A DNA stretch of 64,000 nucleotides. Origin: UBA7672 sp044224605 (GTDB lineage Bacteria; Pseudomonadota; Alphaproteobacteria; Caulobacterales; Hyphomonadaceae). Position numbers and translations under genes: made by a program. The notes beneath the pieces were generated by a model. That model was not told the origin of the DNA, did not search any database, and worked only from the letters and a program-made list of their open reading frames with translations. Of the stretch, positions 46,057 to 55,880 are shown piece by piece (positions within the stretch are counted from its first letter, which is position 1; every line of letters starts with the position of its first letter). The stretch covers positions 1-64,000 of the forward strand of contig JBGAKC010000015.1 in assembly GCA_044224605.1 (NCBI GenBank). The letters run 5' to 3'.

Positions 46057-46161
46057 GGCGCTCGCCGAGCTCTGATTCCATTTTAACGACTCATTAGGAC
46101 GGCATCTGTTAGCAGGTGCAGCATGAAATCGCGGGCTCGTGATCGCGAATGCAGCAGAAAT

Positions 46162-46187
46162 AATGAACGTTTAGAGTTTTGTTCATT
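46162..46187 (+). promoter_or_regulatory. AATGAAC-N12-GTTCATT operator overlapping a -35 box
   Basis: A perfect 7-base inverted repeat, AATGAAC and GTTCATT, 12 bases apart. Its right arm overlaps the predicted -35 box (TTGCAT) of the micropeptide promoter, as a repressor site would. It shares TGAACGTT with the palindrome before the TetR gene. Confidence 0.55.
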
Positions 46188-46214
46188 GCATTCCCCTCAG
46201 AGCTCGGCTATATG
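46186..46214 (+). promoter_or_regulatory. Promoter of the 43-residue micropeptide gene
   Basis: TTGCAT and TATATG are separated by 17 bases, a plausible housekeeping promoter. Transcription would begin near 46221, leaving about 80 bases of leader before the start codon at 46302. Confidence 0.5.
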
Positions 46215-46301
46215 ACTGCACATGGACGGGACAACAGCCCGCCACGCCAAACCTTCCCCCAGGGGCCGATAGAGACCCCGGAAACAAAACTGGAGCTGCA
46301 C

Positions 46302-46433
46302 ATGACCTTCTTCCTCCCCAAAACTGCTGAAGCCCGTCAGGAACTTCTGTCCCTGCTCATCGCCATCCCGGTCTCGCTGGCTGGCACGGCCTTCATGCTC
46401 TTCCTTCTCGACGGCGCTGGCCGTCTGGTCTGA
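46302..46433 (+). CDS. 43-residue membrane micropeptide
   Basis: Starting at an ATG with TGGAG 7 bases upstream, this short frame encodes a polar N-terminus (MTFFLPKTAEARQEL) and one hydrophobic helix at about residues 15-37, then a short tail ending Gly-Arg-Leu-Val. The charge pattern suits an inner-membrane peptide. It is not similar to the two micropeptides at 20825 and 21017. Promoter, TetR-like operator and a downstream structured RNA with terminator support expression. I do not recognise the family. Confidence 0.65.
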   Translation: MTFFLPKTAEARQELLSLLIAIPVSLAGTAFMLFLLDGAGRLV

Positions 46434-46579
46434 GCGTAGAATCGGGAAGCCGGCTGCCGGGGCGATCTCCTCCCCCACCTGAAACCCCAGGCGCCGCTTC
46501 CCGCCCTCCCTTTGGCGCCGCAAGGCGTCCACGCGCGGAACGATCTCTCTCTCCTCCCCAATCGTTCCAGACGCTTCCT
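46434..46579 (+). ncRNA. Structured RNA stretch downstream of the micropeptide
   Basis: Part of the 355-base stretch (46434-46788) without a gene. Two hairpins precede the terminator. The first is long and slightly bulged, with outer arms CGGGAAGC (46443-46450) and GCTTCCCG (46496-46503). The second has arms GGAACGAT (46537-46544) and ATCGTTCC (46561-46568). The order suggests a stable 3' untranslated region or a processed small RNA. No protein-coding frame is convincing here. Confidence 0.45.
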
Positions 46580-46613
46580 GACGCCGGTCTCACCAGAGGC
46601 CGGCGTCTTTTTT
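46580..46613 (+). terminator. Rho-independent terminator
   Basis: GACGCCGG and CCGGCGTC form a perfect 8-base-pair stem around a 12-base loop, followed by TTTTTT. It closes the transcript that begins before the micropeptide at 46302 and separates it from the receptor gene downstream. Confidence 0.88.
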
Positions 46614-46704
46614 CTTCATCAATTCAATAATCTGTGGGCGCCTACCCGAGTGTGTCCGCGATCAAGGCAGCGCGCACCATCATCTCCAGCAATTCTTACT
46701 GAGA

Positions 46705-46767
46705 TGCACTTGCATTCGCAATTAGCGCGGCATAGACCGGGCCTGCGGTTGCAACTCGTTCGCAACT
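46705..46767 (+). promoter_or_regulatory. TGCA-rich repeats upstream of the TonB receptor, possible Fur-type sites
   Basis: The receptor leader contains TGCACTTGCATTCGCAATT (46705-46723) and TTGCAACTCGTTCGCAACT (46749-46767). Both consist of TTGC/GCAA-type half-sites like those in alphaproteobacterial Fur boxes, and both lie within 90 bases of the start codon. Iron repression of the receptor by the Fur protein at 33144 is a reasonable guess. Confidence 0.4.
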
Positions 46768-46788
46768 GGAGTCAGTCGGGGATACAGA

Positions 46789-49119
46789 ATGTCAGTGGAC
46801 TTCGGCGCCGTCCGTCCGGGTGGGATCAACACGTTGCGCGCGGGTGCAGCGCTGGCTCTGGTCCTTACGGCAGCTGCTTATGCACCGTCCCATGCGCAGA
46901 CCGGACCCGTGGCTGACGCCGACAGTGTTTCGCCCGTCGACGAGCCGACGCCGAATTCTCCATCGACCGAAGACGATGACGGCAAGCGGGAGCAGGATCG
47001 CGTCTACGTGCTTGGCCGCCGCGTGCAGTCGTCGGTTGCGACCGTGAATACGGAAGACGCCCCGCAGGTCATCAACATCATCGACGGGGAGACACTGCAG
47101 GAGCAGGGCGTCTCCTCGCTCGAGCAGGCGCTACGTAACGTGCCGGGGATCACCACGCAGATCGGTGAAGGCGGCGTGATGAGCGGCGACCAGTTCTTCA
47201 TCCGCGGCCTCTCGGCCAAGAACGACATCTTCACGGATGGCCTGCGCGATTTCGGCGTGTTCACGCGCGACTCTTTCAACTATGGCCAGGTCGAAGTGTT
47301 CAAGGGGCCGTCGGCGTCGGCCTTCGGGCGCGGTGCTGCCGGTGGCGGGATCAACACCACCTCCAAGGCGCCCTTCCTCGACACGGCGGGCAATCTTTCG
47401 GCCTCGCTCGGCGATGGCGAATACCAGCGCATCACGGGCGACTGGAACCAGCAGCTGGGCGATGGCGTCGCCGTACGCATCGCAGCGATGCTCCACCACA
47501 ACGAGAACACCGGCCGCGACCACGTCTATTCGGACCGCTGGGGCGTTGCGCCATCGATCGGCTTCGGTCTCGACGGCGATACGTCGATCACGCTTGCCTA
47601 CCTGCACCAGTACGAAGAGAAGGTTCCCGACTACGGCATCCCGACCGTGCAGCCGACCACTAATGACTACGCGGTCCCGTCGCCGGCATTCGGCGTTGAC
47701 CCGACAAACTATTACGGCTTCACGACCGACATCGACGAGACCGTCGTCGACACGATCACGACGCGCTTGCGCCACACGATCAATGACTGGGTCACGCTGA
47801 CTAGCGACCTGAAATACGGCTATTACCAGCGTTATTCGCAGTACACGCCCGTGACCTGCAACGCCGCCTGCGCCACGGCGCTGCTTGATGGCAATGAGGC
47901 GACGGTTCCGACCGGATCGGTCGGCGGTCCAGGCCCCTACAACCAGGACACGTACGGTATCCAGAACATCACGGCGGTGTCGGTGACGGCCCCGCTGTTC
48001 GGGCTGCGCAACGAGTTCCTCGCCGGCATCGACGCATCCTGGCAGGAGAACAGCCGCAACAGCTATGGCGCCTACGCCTCGCGCGACACGACGAAGGACC
48101 TGCTCAATCCGCAGTTCGGCGCCACGCCTGTGCGCGGATCGCTGTCCAACGTGCGCGATGCGACGGCGCGCGACGTCTCGCTCTTCGTCAACGATCGCAT
48201 GTGGTTCACCGATGAGTGGTCGCTGAATGTCGGCCTGCGCCAGGCCTGGTACGAGATCGACCAGACGATCACCAATGTGGCGGCGGCGACCTGCAATGGC
48301 GTCGCGGTGGGCGCGGGCTTCGCCTGCAACACGGGCTCCAACACCGCGTTCTTCACCCCGCAGGTCAGCGTGATGTTCGAGCCGGATGCGACCCAGACAT
48401 ATTACCTGTCCTATTCGACCTCGGCCAAGCCGCCGGGCGTGTCGGTCGCCAACGCCGACACGATCGCGGGGCCGACGACGCCGGCCGGCATCGGCACGCA
48501 GGATCTCGATCCGGAAGAGAACACCAATGTCGAACTCGGCGGCCGCCTGTCGTTGTTCGACAGCAAGCTGCAGCTGCAGGGCGCCGTCTTCCAGACCAAG
48601 AAGGACAACGCCAAGGAAAGCGATCCGCTCGGCAACATCACCCGCTCGGGCGACAGCCAGGAAGTGAAGGGCGTCGAGCTGGGCCTCGCCGGCGCGATCA
48701 CGGACGAGTGGTCGGTCAACGCCAGCTACACTTTCCTCGACACCGAGACGACCGACTCGGCGACGACCTACACCTTCCGGGGCGTGACGCGCTCGGTGAT
48801 CGGCAACGAGATCGCCTTCACGCCGAAGCATGCGGCGAGCCTGTGGACGACCTACACCTTCACGGGCGATCTGCTGGGCCTCGAGATCGGCGGCGGCGTT
48901 ACCTATCAGGACGATGTCTGGCTCAACGTGCAGAACACGGCCTATGCGCCGGGCTACACGACGCTGGACGGCATGGTGTCCTACGCCTGGGACCGGTTCC
49001 GCGTTTCGCTCAACGGCTACAACCTGTCGGACGAGACCTATTACGCACAGGTGCATGGCAACCGGGTGACCCCGGGCCAGGGCCGCACCGTCATCGCAAC
49101 CCTCGGCGTGGTTTTCTGA
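46789..49119 (+). CDS. TonB-dependent siderophore receptor (Fiu/CirA-like)
   Basis: A 776-residue outer-membrane receptor. The signal peptide ends near THAQ/SHAQ at about residue 37, then comes an acidic linker. The plug domain (about 70-190) has DAPQVINIIDGETLQEQGVS and FFIRGLSAKNDIFTDGLRD. The beta barrel ends in the usual aromatic C-terminus (GVVF). Catecholate siderophores are the likely substrate, because a PKHD hydroxylase gene follows, as in fiu-ybiX/piuC loci. The terminator at 49150 separates the two, so the pairing may be functional rather than strictly operonic. Confidence 0.92.
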   Translation: MSVDFGAVRPGGINTLRAGAALALVLTAAAYAPSHAQTGPVADADSVSPVDEPTPNSPSTEDDDGKREQDRVYVLGRRVQSSVATVNTEDAPQVINIIDGETLQEQGVSSLEQALRNVPGITTQIGEGGVMSGDQFFIRGLSAKNDIFTDGLRDFGVFTRDSFNYGQVEVFKGPSASAFGRGAAGGGINTTSKAPFLDTAGNLSASLGDGEYQRITGDWNQQLGDGVAVRIAAMLHHNENTGRDHVYSDRWGVAPSIGFGLDGDTSITLAYLHQYEEKVPDYGIPTVQPTTNDYAVPSPAFGVDPTNYYGFTTDIDETVVDTITTRLRHTINDWVTLTSDLKYGYYQRYSQYTPVTCNAACATALLDGNEATVPTGSVGGPGPYNQDTYGIQNITAVSVTAPLFGLRNEFLAGIDASWQENSRNSYGAYASRDTTKDLLNPQFGATPVRGSLSNVRDATARDVSLFVNDRMWFTDEWSLNVGLRQAWYEIDQTITNVAAATCNGVAVGAGFACNTGSNTAFFTPQVSVMFEPDATQTYYLSYSTSAKPPGVSVANADTIAGPTTPAGIGTQDLDPEENTNVELGGRLSLFDSKLQLQGAVFQTKKDNAKESDPLGNITRSGDSQEVKGVELGLAGAITDEWSVNASYTFLDTETTDSATTYTFRGVTRSVIGNEIAFTPKHAASLWTTYTFTGDLLGLEIGGGVTYQDDVWLNVQNTAYAPGYTTLDGMVSYAWDRFRVSLNGYNLSDETYYAQVHGNRVTPGQGRTVIATLGVVF

Positions 49120-49149
49120 TCCTCCCCCCAACAACCACGCCTTCCTGAC

Positions 49150-49183
49150 GGGACCGGGCTCCATGCGAGTCCGGTCCCTTTTT
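49150..49183 (+). terminator. Rho-independent terminator after the receptor gene
   Basis: GGGACCGG pairs with CCGGTCCC around a 13-base loop, followed by a TTTTT run. It lies 30 bases after the receptor stop codon. Confidence 0.85.
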
Positions 49184-49236
49184 ATAGGAGAGGCGAAAAC
49201 GCTCCCACGACGATAACGCCACGAGGGTAGGCGAAG

Positions 49237-49920
49237 ATGCTGGTCAAGGTTGAAGCGGTCCTGTCGAAGGACGAAGTCGCGCATTGCCGCTCCGTGCTGG
49301 AAGGCGCGCAGTGGGTCGATGGGAAGGTCACGGCCGGCGCGCAGTCGGCGCTGGCTAAGCATAATCTCCAGGTCCCGGAGGATGCGCCGCAGGCAAGGGT
49401 GCTGGGTGAGATTGTGCTGCGGGCGCTAGGGCGATCGCAGGGATTCAATTCGGCGGCTGTGCCGTTCCGCGTGTTTCCGCCGCTGTTCAATCGCTATGAT
49501 GTGGGCATGAAATTCGGGGCGCATGTCGACAATGCGATCCGCTTCATCTCAGGCCCGAACATTCGCGTGCGCACCGACCTGTCGGCGACGCTCTTTCTCA
49601 CCGGGCCGGAGGACTATGACGGCGGCGAGCTGGTGATCGAGGATACGTACGGCAGGCAGAGCGTGAAGTTCGCGGCGGGCGACATGGTGCTCTATCCGGC
49701 GACGAGTCTTCATCGCGTCGAGGAGATCACGCGCGGGAGCCGGTGGGCGTCGTTCTTCTGGATCCAGTCGATGGTGAAGGATGACGGGGCGCGCACGCTG
49801 CTCTACGAGCTCGACCAGTCGATCATTAAGACGCGCACGGAACTGGGTGACAAGCACGAGGCCGTGCTGGGGCTGACGGCGGTCTATCACAACCTGCTGC
49901 GGAAGTGGGCCGAAGTGTAG
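49237..49920 (+). CDS. PKHD-type Fe(II)/2-oxoglutarate hydroxylase (PiuC/YbiX family)
   Basis: A 227-residue dioxygenase. The facial triad is H96 and D98 (GAHVDNAIRF) with H159 (TSLHRVEEITRGSRW), and the 2-oxoglutarate Arg is R169. The family is linked to siderophore receptor genes and iron uptake. Adjacency to a TonB receptor fits this. The start is clean; a strong inverted repeat follows the stop. Confidence 0.93.
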   Translation: MLVKVEAVLSKDEVAHCRSVLEGAQWVDGKVTAGAQSALAKHNLQVPEDAPQARVLGEIVLRALGRSQGFNSAAVPFRVFPPLFNRYDVGMKFGAHVDNAIRFISGPNIRVRTDLSATLFLTGPEDYDGGELVIEDTYGRQSVKFAAGDMVLYPATSLHRVEEITRGSRWASFFWIQSMVKDDGARTLLYELDQSIIKTRTELGDKHEAVLGLTAVYHNLLRKWAEV

Positions 49921-50010
49921 GAGCGCCCGGGCGTCTGCCCGGCATCTCTTGGGGAGCATGCGAGATGTTCGCTGCTTCGTAGCGACTTCCGCGCAGGCGC
50001 CCGGCGCTCC
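49920..50010. repeat. Inverted repeat between convergent genes
   Basis: GGAGCGCCCGGGCG begins at 49920 and is matched by GCGCCCGGCGCTCC (49997-50010) with one bulge, so about 13 pairs can form around a 63-base loop. It sits between the convergent hydroxylase and TraB/GumN genes. No U-run flanks either side, so it may be a mRNA 3' stem or a dispersed repeat rather than a terminator. Confidence 0.5.
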
Positions 50011-50014
50011 CGGA

Positions 50015-50923
50015 TTACTGCACGCGCTCGGCTTCAATACCCCTCGCTTTGAGCATGGCGAGCACGCTGTCGGGGCCGATCAGGTGCATGGCGCCGACGG
50101 CGATGAAGATCGTGCCTTTGCCCGTGATCAACTCCGCGATCTTGCCGGCCCAGCTGGCGTTGCGGTCGACGATCAGGACTTTATAGATGTCCAGGTTCTT
50201 GTCCTTCATTTCCTCGACAAGCAGTTTCTCGAGATTGTCGACATCGCCGGACGCCCAGCGGGCGACCATCTGGTCCAGCTCGACGGAAGCGTTCTTGTAC
50301 TCCTCAAGCGTCTCGCGGAGGAAGGCGAGCTCCTGCTTGCGCGCCATGCCCGTGAAGACGCCCATCTGTTCCTCGATCGTCTCCAGGCCTTTCGGGGCGA
50401 TCTCGCGGGCGCCGAAAATTGCCTCGACCTTCCTGTCGACGCCGGAGCTGGAATCGTAGCCCGCGCGTTCGATCGTGGCGTTCGAGATGGTGAGGGCGGC
50501 GAACCACGGGCGGTAGACATTCAGCTGTGAGGCGCTGAGGCCAGCGAGCGCGGCGGCTTCATCCAGCGTCTTGATTTCCTCGGGCGTGAGATCCTTCGAG
50601 AGCGGAAGCTGGGGCGCAAGACCATGTTTCTGGACGATCTTGAGCATGTCGCTCTGCATCGTCGCGGGGTCGGTGGTCGGCAGCTCAAGCCACAGTTCCT
50701 GCGCTTCCTTCATTGCAGTGTCGAGCTTTGGGCCGCGCCAGGCAGTGTCGGGTTTGAGCACATGGATCGTGCCCAGGAGGTAGATCGTCGAATCCGCATC
50801 CTTGATGACCCAGAAGGCCGGCTGGGCGGCGGCGGGCAGGGCGCCGGTCGCCATTGCGAGGCAGGCAAGGGCGGCGGCAATCGTGCTGCGCACCAGACGG
50901 CCGATAGTGGCGGCAAGGATCAT
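50015..50923 (-). CDS. TraB/GumN family exported protein
   Basis: A 302-residue protein with a signal peptide (Ala-rich, cut near AAAQPAFW). Family motifs are YLLGTIHVLKPDTAW at the start of the domain and the closing IFIAVGAMHLIGPDSV. TraB/GumN proteins are predicted metal-dependent proteases of the Tiki type, acting outside the cytoplasm. The ATG at 50923 was selected; the longer frame would run into the argG promoter region. Confidence 0.87.
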   Translation of the reverse strand: MILAATIGRLVRSTIAAALACLAMATGALPAAAQPAFWVIKDADSTIYLLGTIHVLKPDTAWRGPKLDTAMKEAQELWLELPTTDPATMQSDMLKIVQKHGLAPQLPLSKDLTPEEIKTLDEAAALAGLSASQLNVYRPWFAALTISNATIERAGYDSSSGVDRKVEAIFGAREIAPKGLETIEEQMGVFTGMARKQELAFLRETLEEYKNASVELDQMVARWASGDVDNLEKLLVEEMKDKNLDIYKVLIVDRNASWAGKIAELITGKGTIFIAVGAMHLIGPDSVLAMLKARGIEAERVQ

Positions 50924-51119
50924 CCTGTCTCCCCAACGGCAAAGGCGGGCAAACCCGCCGCTTCCGGATAAGCTAGCACGCGTCGCGCGAGGCGCCACTT
51001 TGCCCGGCAGGCGGCTGCCGGAAACTCCGGCATACACGCTCGTTGTCACATTGGTATGATCGCTTGCAGCGCGGCGCGCTGGGGCTATAAGCGCGCCATC
51101 TTTTCCGGGAGTTTCGCCC

Positions 51120-52346
<1,227 letters not shown>

Positions 52347-52531
52347 CGCAACGCGAGAATCTTGGGTTTTCGGGTAGACCCCGGCCAGCGTGTGGATTCC
52401 CTCCTTGGGAAGCGCTCCAGGGCCTCCGAATCAATGACTCGCCAATCTGTCAAAGGTTACGTATGCTAACGGCACATCTGTGCTAGTGATTCCCTGTTGG
52501 GTTGAATTTTGGTGGGTGAAGGGCAGCGGCG

Positions 52532-53071
52532 ATGAATACGCCCGCGCTCCCTAGTGATACGAAGACCGACCCCGATGTCATCGGAGCGGCGCCGGAAGCT
52601 GTTTCATCCACATCACACGCATCGGGTGGAGCCCAGCCGGCGGCTGACTGGATCTGCGTCGCGGCTGCCCGCAATGTTTTGGTGGTCGACGACAATGACC
52701 GCCACCTCGACATCCTGAACACCATCCTGTCCAGCGTCGGCCACGATGTGGAGACGTGCGGGTCAGGTTCCGAAGCGCTGCGCCGGATGGAGATGCGCCA
52801 CTACGACGTTGTCGTGCTCGACATGGTGATGCCGGAGGTGAGCGGCCTTATCGTCGCCCAGCAGATGCGCGTGTCGGCGCTCAACCGTTATACGCCTGTC
52901 ATCATCTGCACGGCCAACATCGCGCTGGCGCGGCGACAGCTGATCGACGTGCAGGGGGTCGCGGCCATCATCGGCAAGCCGATCGACACGGCCAATCTCA
53001 TTCTCGCTGTGGCGCGTGCGCCGATCCGCGAACTTGAGCGGGGCCGCCGTTCCGATCCGATTCGGTTGTGA
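52532..53071 (+). CDS. Response regulator with short N-terminal extension
   Basis: A 179-residue protein; the receiver (about residues 48-165) has acidic D52-D53 (LVVDDND), phospho-acceptor D97 (VVVLDMVMPEVSG) and Lys in IGKPID. The first 47 residues are Ala/Pro/Ser-rich and unassigned. It sits 59 bases before a hybrid kinase and its receiver resembles that kinase's own, so the two probably form a relay. No DNA-binding domain. Confidence 0.88.
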   Translation: MNTPALPSDTKTDPDVIGAAPEAVSSTSHASGGAQPAADWICVAAARNVLVVDDNDRHLDILNTILSSVGHDVETCGSGSEALRRMEMRHYDVVVLDMVMPEVSGLIVAQQMRVSALNRYTPVIICTANIALARRQLIDVQGVAAIIGKPIDTANLILAVARAPIRELERGRRSDPIRL

Positions 53072-53130
53072 TATTATTTGTCATTCACGCTTAGGGTTTC
53101 TTCTCGGCAAAGCGTGCTGAGGGTCGTTGC

Positions 53131-55227
53131 ATGACGCTGGAGGATCCCGGTTGGGAGCAGATGCGGCTGGCCGCGCTGTTCGAGCTGGATCTTCTGCATG
53201 GCGGACTGTTTCCCGATCTCGACCGTCTCACGACGCTGGCGGCGGATATCTGCAACGCCAACATCGCTGCTTTCACCGTCCACGACGCCAGCCGCGCCTA
53301 TCAGGTCTCGACCAGTTTCGGCGCCCGCGACACGATGGCAAAGGACGAGTGCATGTGTTCGCCCGTGCTGGAGCGCAACAAGACCCTGCATTCAGCGGAT
53401 GCGCGGGTGGACCGCAGGCTGGCGCAGGCCCGCTATGTCGTGGGCGAGCCCCATGTTCGCAGCTTCATCGGCGTGCCTCTGGGCGCCGAACCGGACCAGC
53501 CGATTGGCGTGCTGGCCGTCGGCCATACCGAGCCGGGCCGGTTCGGGCCGCGGGAGATCGGCCGGCTGGAGAAGGTCGCCGAACTGGTGTCTTCCTTCCT
53601 GCTCCAGCGCCGCACGGCGATACGGGCGATGCGCGCCGCCGAAAAGACGGAGGAGGAGCGCCAGCGCCAGCATCTGTTCGAGCATATCTTCGAGGCCATC
53701 CAGGAAGGCGTGAACGTGCTGGCGCCCAAGCGCGGCATCATCGAGGCGAACCCGGCCTGCCTGTCGATCATGGACATGACGATGGAGCAGGTGCAGTCGC
53801 GCAGCTACAAGGATCCGCGCTGGCGCACGATACATCCGGATGGTTCGGTCTATGCGCCGGATGAGTATCCCGCCATCGTCACGCTGCGGACAGGGCGAGA
53901 GATGCAGAACGTGCGGCTCGGGGTCGAGCTGCAGGGCGGCGAGACGCGCTGGCTGTCGGTGAACACTGTCCCGCTGCGCCATCCGGAAACGGGCGCTGTC
54001 GAATTCGCCGTCGTGACGATGAAGGACGTGACGGAGCAGCATCTCGCCGAGGTGCGGCTGACGGCGCAGAACGCGAAGCTGGCCGAGGCGTTGAACGAAG
54101 CGGAGAAGGCAAGCCGCGCCAAGACTGACTTCATGGGGGTGATGAGTCACGAGCTTCGTACGCCGATGAATGCGGTGTTGAGCTGCGCGCTGCTGCTGTC
54201 GCAGTCGCGGCTCGATCCCGTGCAGCGGCGAACCCTGGGCGTGCTGGAAGATGCGGGTCGGCAGATGCTGGCGGTGCTCAATGACCTGCTCGATATTTCC
54301 AGCCTCAACGCCGACAAGGTACGCATTGAACGCGAGCAGGTGTCGCTGCTGCGGCTGATCGAGGATGCGGCGGTGATCTGGGCATCCGAAGTAGAGGCGA
54401 AGGGCCTGTCGCTGTCGGTGATGATCGACCCAAGCCTGTCGCAATTGCGCTCGATCGACACGGCGCGTCTGCTGCAGGTGATCGGCAACCTGATGGCGAA
54501 CGCGATCAAGTTCACGACCGAAGGCGGCATCTCCATCCAGGCTTGGCCCGAGCGCGGGATGAATGGCGAAGAACATGTCGCCATCGAGGTCGAGGACACG
54601 GGGCCGGGCGTGCCGGAGGAGGCGGCCCAGCGCATCTTCTCGCCGTTCGAGCAGGCCGATGTCTCGGCCAAGCGGCGGCATGGCGGGCTGGGGCTTGGCC
54701 TCTATGTCGCGCGGCGGCTGTGCGTCGCGATGGGCGGGGACATTGAGCTGGAGACGGAGCCGGGGCGCGGCTCCCGCTTCACTGTTCGGATCGAGGCGCC
54801 TGTAGCGCCCGAAGGGCCGAAGAGCGTTCCAGCGCAACCTGCCAATGACCAGCCGGAGCTGGAGGGGCGGGACATTCTCTGCATCGACGACAATCCGCGC
54901 AATCTCTATGTGCTGGGCGCCATGCTGCGCGCGGCCGGGCACCGCACGATTGAATGCGCATCCGGGGCCGAGGCGCTCGACATCCTGGCGCAGCGCAAGT
55001 TCGACGTGATCCTGCTCGACATGGTGATGCCGGAGATGGATGGGCTAGACGTGCTGGCCAGACTGCGCGAGGGCGGCGGGATCAACGCCGCGACGCCGGT
55101 GATCGCCTGCACGGCTAACGTGCTGCCGGACCAGGTCGAGGCTTACCTGAAAGCCGGAACCGCCGGCGTGCTGGCCAAGCCGATCGACCCGCGTGCGATG
55201 TTGCAGGCGGTGGCGAACGCGGCCTGA
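53131..55227 (+). CDS. GAF/PAS hybrid histidine kinase
   Basis: A 698-residue soluble hybrid kinase. A GAF domain (about residues 10-170) precedes a PAS domain (about 185-310; IFEAIQEGVNVLAPKRGI). HisKA has H340 (GVMSHELRTPMNAV). HATPase_c follows (IGNLMANAIKFT, GGLGLGLYVARRLC). The C-terminal receiver has D630 (ILLDMVMPEMDG). The signal is probably a small cytosolic ligand or redox state read by GAF/PAS; the ligand is unknown. It is the partner of the preceding response regulator. Confidence 0.9.
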   Translation: MTLEDPGWEQMRLAALFELDLLHGGLFPDLDRLTTLAADICNANIAAFTVHDASRAYQVSTSFGARDTMAKDECMCSPVLERNKTLHSADARVDRRLAQARYVVGEPHVRSFIGVPLGAEPDQPIGVLAVGHTEPGRFGPREIGRLEKVAELVSSFLLQRRTAIRAMRAAEKTEEERQRQHLFEHIFEAIQEGVNVLAPKRGIIEANPACLSIMDMTMEQVQSRSYKDPRWRTIHPDGSVYAPDEYPAIVTLRTGREMQNVRLGVELQGGETRWLSVNTVPLRHPETGAVEFAVVTMKDVTEQHLAEVRLTAQNAKLAEALNEAEKASRAKTDFMGVMSHELRTPMNAVLSCALLLSQSRLDPVQRRTLGVLEDAGRQMLAVLNDLLDISSLNADKVRIEREQVSLLRLIEDAAVIWASEVEAKGLSLSVMIDPSLSQLRSIDTARLLQVIGNLMANAIKFTTEGGISIQAWPERGMNGEEHVAIEVEDTGPGVPEEAAQRIFSPFEQADVSAKRRHGGLGLGLYVARRLCVAMGGDIELETEPGRGSRFTVRIEAPVAPEGPKSVPAQPANDQPELEGRDILCIDDNPRNLYVLGAMLRAAGHRTIECASGAEALDILAQRKFDVILLDMVMPEMDGLDVLARLREGGGINAATPVIACTANVLPDQVEAYLKAGTAGVLAKPIDPRAMLQAVANAA

Positions 55228-55338
55228 CCAAAAAGACGCGTGATTTGGGCGCGGCCTGCTGGTTTGTCTTGCGCCTTGCCAAAGCCTCGATATTGCAGGC
55301 GCCACAGCGGCGAAAAGAGACCGCATCAGGACGATACG

Positions 55339-55872
55339 ATGGACCTCTCCAAGATACCGACCGGACCGAACCCGCCCGAAGACGTGAACGTCGTCGTCGA
55401 GGTTCCGCTGGGCGGCGAGCCGATCAAGTACGAGATCGACAAGGCCTCGGGCGCGATGTTCGTGGACCGCTTCCTGTACACCTCCATGCGCTATCCGTGT
55501 AACTATGGTTTCATTCCGCACACGCTGTCGCTCGATGGCGATCCGATCGATGTGATGGTGGTGGGCAATCGCGCGCTGGTGCCGGGATCGGTCGTGCGCG
55601 TTGTGCCTGTCGGCGTGCTGATGATGACGGATGACAAAGGGCAGGATGAAAAGATTCTCGCCGTGCCGCACCCGAAGCTCACGCGCTACTACGAGAAGAT
55701 CAAGCATTACACCGACCTGCCCGATATCCTGGTCGAGCGCATCGTGCACTTCTTCGAGCACTACAAGGATCTCGAACCAGGCAAGTGGGTGAAGATCGAG
55801 GGCCTGCACGGCCCCGAGCGCGCGCACGAACTCATCCGCGACGCCGTGGAGCGGGCGAAGGCAGGGAAGTAG
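55339..55872 (+). CDS. ppa: Inorganic pyrophosphatase
   Basis: A 177-residue family I pyrophosphatase, the standard bacterial length. Key blocks are EIDKASGAMFVDRFL, RYPCNYGFIPHTL and the metal-binding DGDPIDVMVV. It hydrolyses pyrophosphate and drives biosynthesis. The ATG at 55339 gives the classic MDLSKIPTG start. Confidence 0.97.
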   Translation: MDLSKIPTGPNPPEDVNVVVEVPLGGEPIKYEIDKASGAMFVDRFLYTSMRYPCNYGFIPHTLSLDGDPIDVMVVGNRALVPGSVVRVVPVGVLMMTDDKGQDEKILAVPHPKLTRYYEKIKHYTDLPDILVERIVHFFEHYKDLEPGKWVKIEGLHGPERAHELIRDAVERAKAGK

Positions 55873-55880
55873 GCGGCGCC

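Noticed and set aside
47131..49362. 743-codon antisense frame opposite the TonB receptor
   Set aside because: No domain, Arg-rich composition and overlap with a well-supported gene; a shadow.
53392..54942. 516-codon antisense frame opposite the GAF/PAS kinase
   Set aside because: Arg/His/Leu-rich with no domain, entirely within the kinase gene.
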